Shown here piece after piece: positions 13,510 through 14,531 of a DNA stretch of 14,531 bases. Under the pieces are notes generated by a model that worked only from the letters and a program-made list of their open reading frames with translations, was not told the DNA's origin and made no database searches. The DNA comes from Lucifugimonas sp038150225 (GTDB lineage Bacteria > Chloroflexota > Dehalococcoidia > Lucifugimonadales > Lucifugimonadaceae): the NCBI GenBank assembly GCA_038150225.1, contig JAYQWG010000044.1:1-14531 (forward strand), given 5' to 3'. How positions within the stretch are numbered: the stretch's first letter is position 1; each line of letters opens with the position of its first letter. A program made the position numbers and the translations under genes.

Positions 13510-14531
13510 TTAGAGAGATTGTTTCAGCAAACGAAGATCGTTTGCACCAAGAATTCCTTCAACAACACTCGGTGAATGTCCGCGTCTTAGTAATGCATCG
13601 GTCACAAGAGGCATTTTTGAAATATCGTCTAAGCCGATCGGGAAGTGGGAAGCCCCGTCGTAGTCGGTCCCGATGACGACGTGTTCTGGAGCCGCCAATT
13701 TCACAGCATGGTCGAAATGATCCATCAGCCGATCGATCGACGGACCCTGCCTTAGCCCTTTTTGGTGAGGAAATCGAACGGGTCACGCATTTCGTTTGAA
13801 GCAGGTTTCTGGGAGTGTCGGTACCCCGTGGATGGGTCACCACCAACAAAACCGGCGACAAAGTTGATGTTGATCACCCCATCGGCTTCGCCAAGGGCGG
13901 CAATCATGTCATCCGTCATGTTGCGTTTATGGTCTTGGAGCGTTCTGCAGCACGAATGCGAGGCAAAGATCGGACGTTCGGAGGATTCCAACACGTCCCA
14001 GTACGATTTGTCTGATACGTGAGAAATGTCTACAACCATTCCCAGTTGCTGCGTTTCCTTAACTACGCTGCGTCCGAAGTCGGTCAGACCGCCATGTTTC
14101 TCGTCGTTGTGACTGTCAATCCACCCGGTTGCCGCTCCCCACGCGAGGGTTATCGAACGTACTCCAAGTCGGTAGAAAGTACGGAGAACTCCAAGATCCT
14201 CGTCGATGCCACGTCAACCTTCAATTGAGATTAGAACAGCTATTTTTCCTTCTGTGTTGGCCTTGATCACATCATCTGCATTTAGCGCTAGTGCCAGATC
14301 GTCAGGATTGGCGTCGATGGTTCGATGAATAGCGTCGATTTCTCGGATCGTAAGACGCATGGCGTCCAGATCACTTCCTTAGTCGTTGATCCAGACAGCA
14401 AAGAAAGCAGCATTTACACCACCTTCTCGCAAACGAGGGATGTCAACGTGACCGGCATACAGGCGTTTTGAGAAGTTGACCTGCCCCCAGAACCTGTACC
14501 ACTCGCTATGTTAGTCCGACGGCCTGCTTGA
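13510..14531 (-). pseudogene. M19 membrane dipeptidase with three in-frame stops and one frameshift (5' end cut)
   Basis: Read from 14531 downwards, one frame gives a nearly full M19 (renal dipeptidase-like) protein. Recognisable segments are GHVDIPRLREGGVNAAFF, KIAVLISIEG, VLRTFYRLGVRSITLAW, GGLTDFGRSVVKE, MVVDISHVSD (His at 14021-14019) and PIFASHSCCR (His at 13958-13956). After a frame change at about 13759-13763 it continues as SIDRLMDHFDHAV and VVIGTDYDG, and ends at 13510. The frame is broken by TAA at 14513-14511, TAA at 14381-14379 and TGA at 14216-14214, the last just after the catalytic Glu. The first TAA falls at the variable position of the D-x-H-x-D metal motif, which here ends in Glu. 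The frameshift sits at an A5 run on the coding strand; one more A restores the frame. Either a recent pseudogene or an error-rich contig end; the rest of the protein is too well kept for old decay. Confidence 0.85.

Noticed and set aside
14214..14216. In-frame TGA in the dipeptidase read as selenocysteine or tryptophan
   Set aside because: The family has Gly here, two TAA codons interrupt the same frame, and other genes in the window use TGA as a stop (lutB, gmk, PAC2).
1..14531. CRISPR arrays, insertion sequences, phage genes or defence systems
   Set aside because: No spaced repeat array, transposase, integrase or terminal inverted repeats were seen; the only exact long repeat is the gap-flanking assembly duplication.

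Overview
The window looks like a piece of a draft, probably metagenome-derived, bacterial genome. Gene content fits a marine Chloroflexota (SAR202-like) lineage: LutB/LutC, M20D-type amidohydrolases with a HACGHH signature, a guanylate kinase with a GVGKD P-loop, an M19 dipeptidase and several small lipoproteins. This assignment comes from gene-family resemblance and is only moderately supported. The draft origin is visible directly: a run of exactly 100 N is flanked on both sides by the same 55 bases.

Layout. (1) 1-1808, + strand: the 3' part of lutB (cut by the left edge) and lutC, overlapping by ATGA, ending at a weak hairpin plus T-run. (2) 1824-2966, - strand: glycerate 2-kinase, convergent with lutC. 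(3) 3073-5749, + strand: two tandem paralogous M20 amidohydrolases, divergent from the kinase across a 106-base promoter region. (4) 5750-14531: everything is on the - strand. In transcription order this block holds a broken M19 dipeptidase, a PEBP/YbhB-like lipoprotein, a small lipoprotein of unknown function next to the N gap, a YprB-like DEDD exonuclease, a PAC2-family protein, an unrecognised alpha/beta protein with an Asp/His-rich tail, a TyrA-like dehydrogenase, AroA, guanylate kinase and a two-domain cupin.

How the genes fit together. LutB/LutC belong to the LutABC type of L-lactate oxidation, and glycerate kinase feeds glycerate to 2-phosphoglycerate, so the left side is small-organic-acid catabolism. 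The M20 pair and the M19 relic suggest scavenging of N-acyl amino acids or peptides. The run from PAC2 to the cupin is tightly packed, with overlaps or short gaps, and is probably one transcript joining aromatic amino acid synthesis (tyrA-like, aroA), nucleotide metabolism (gmk) and uncharacterised proteins.

Most notable points: the N gap is probably not a real gap; the dipeptidase keeps its frame except for three stops and one homopolymer frameshift; the TyrA-like protein lacks the His and Arg expected in the prephenate site; the PAC2 protein is translationally coupled to an unknown protein; the cupin seems to start at a CTG overlapping the gmk stop; and five of the twelve genes with a readable start use TTG.
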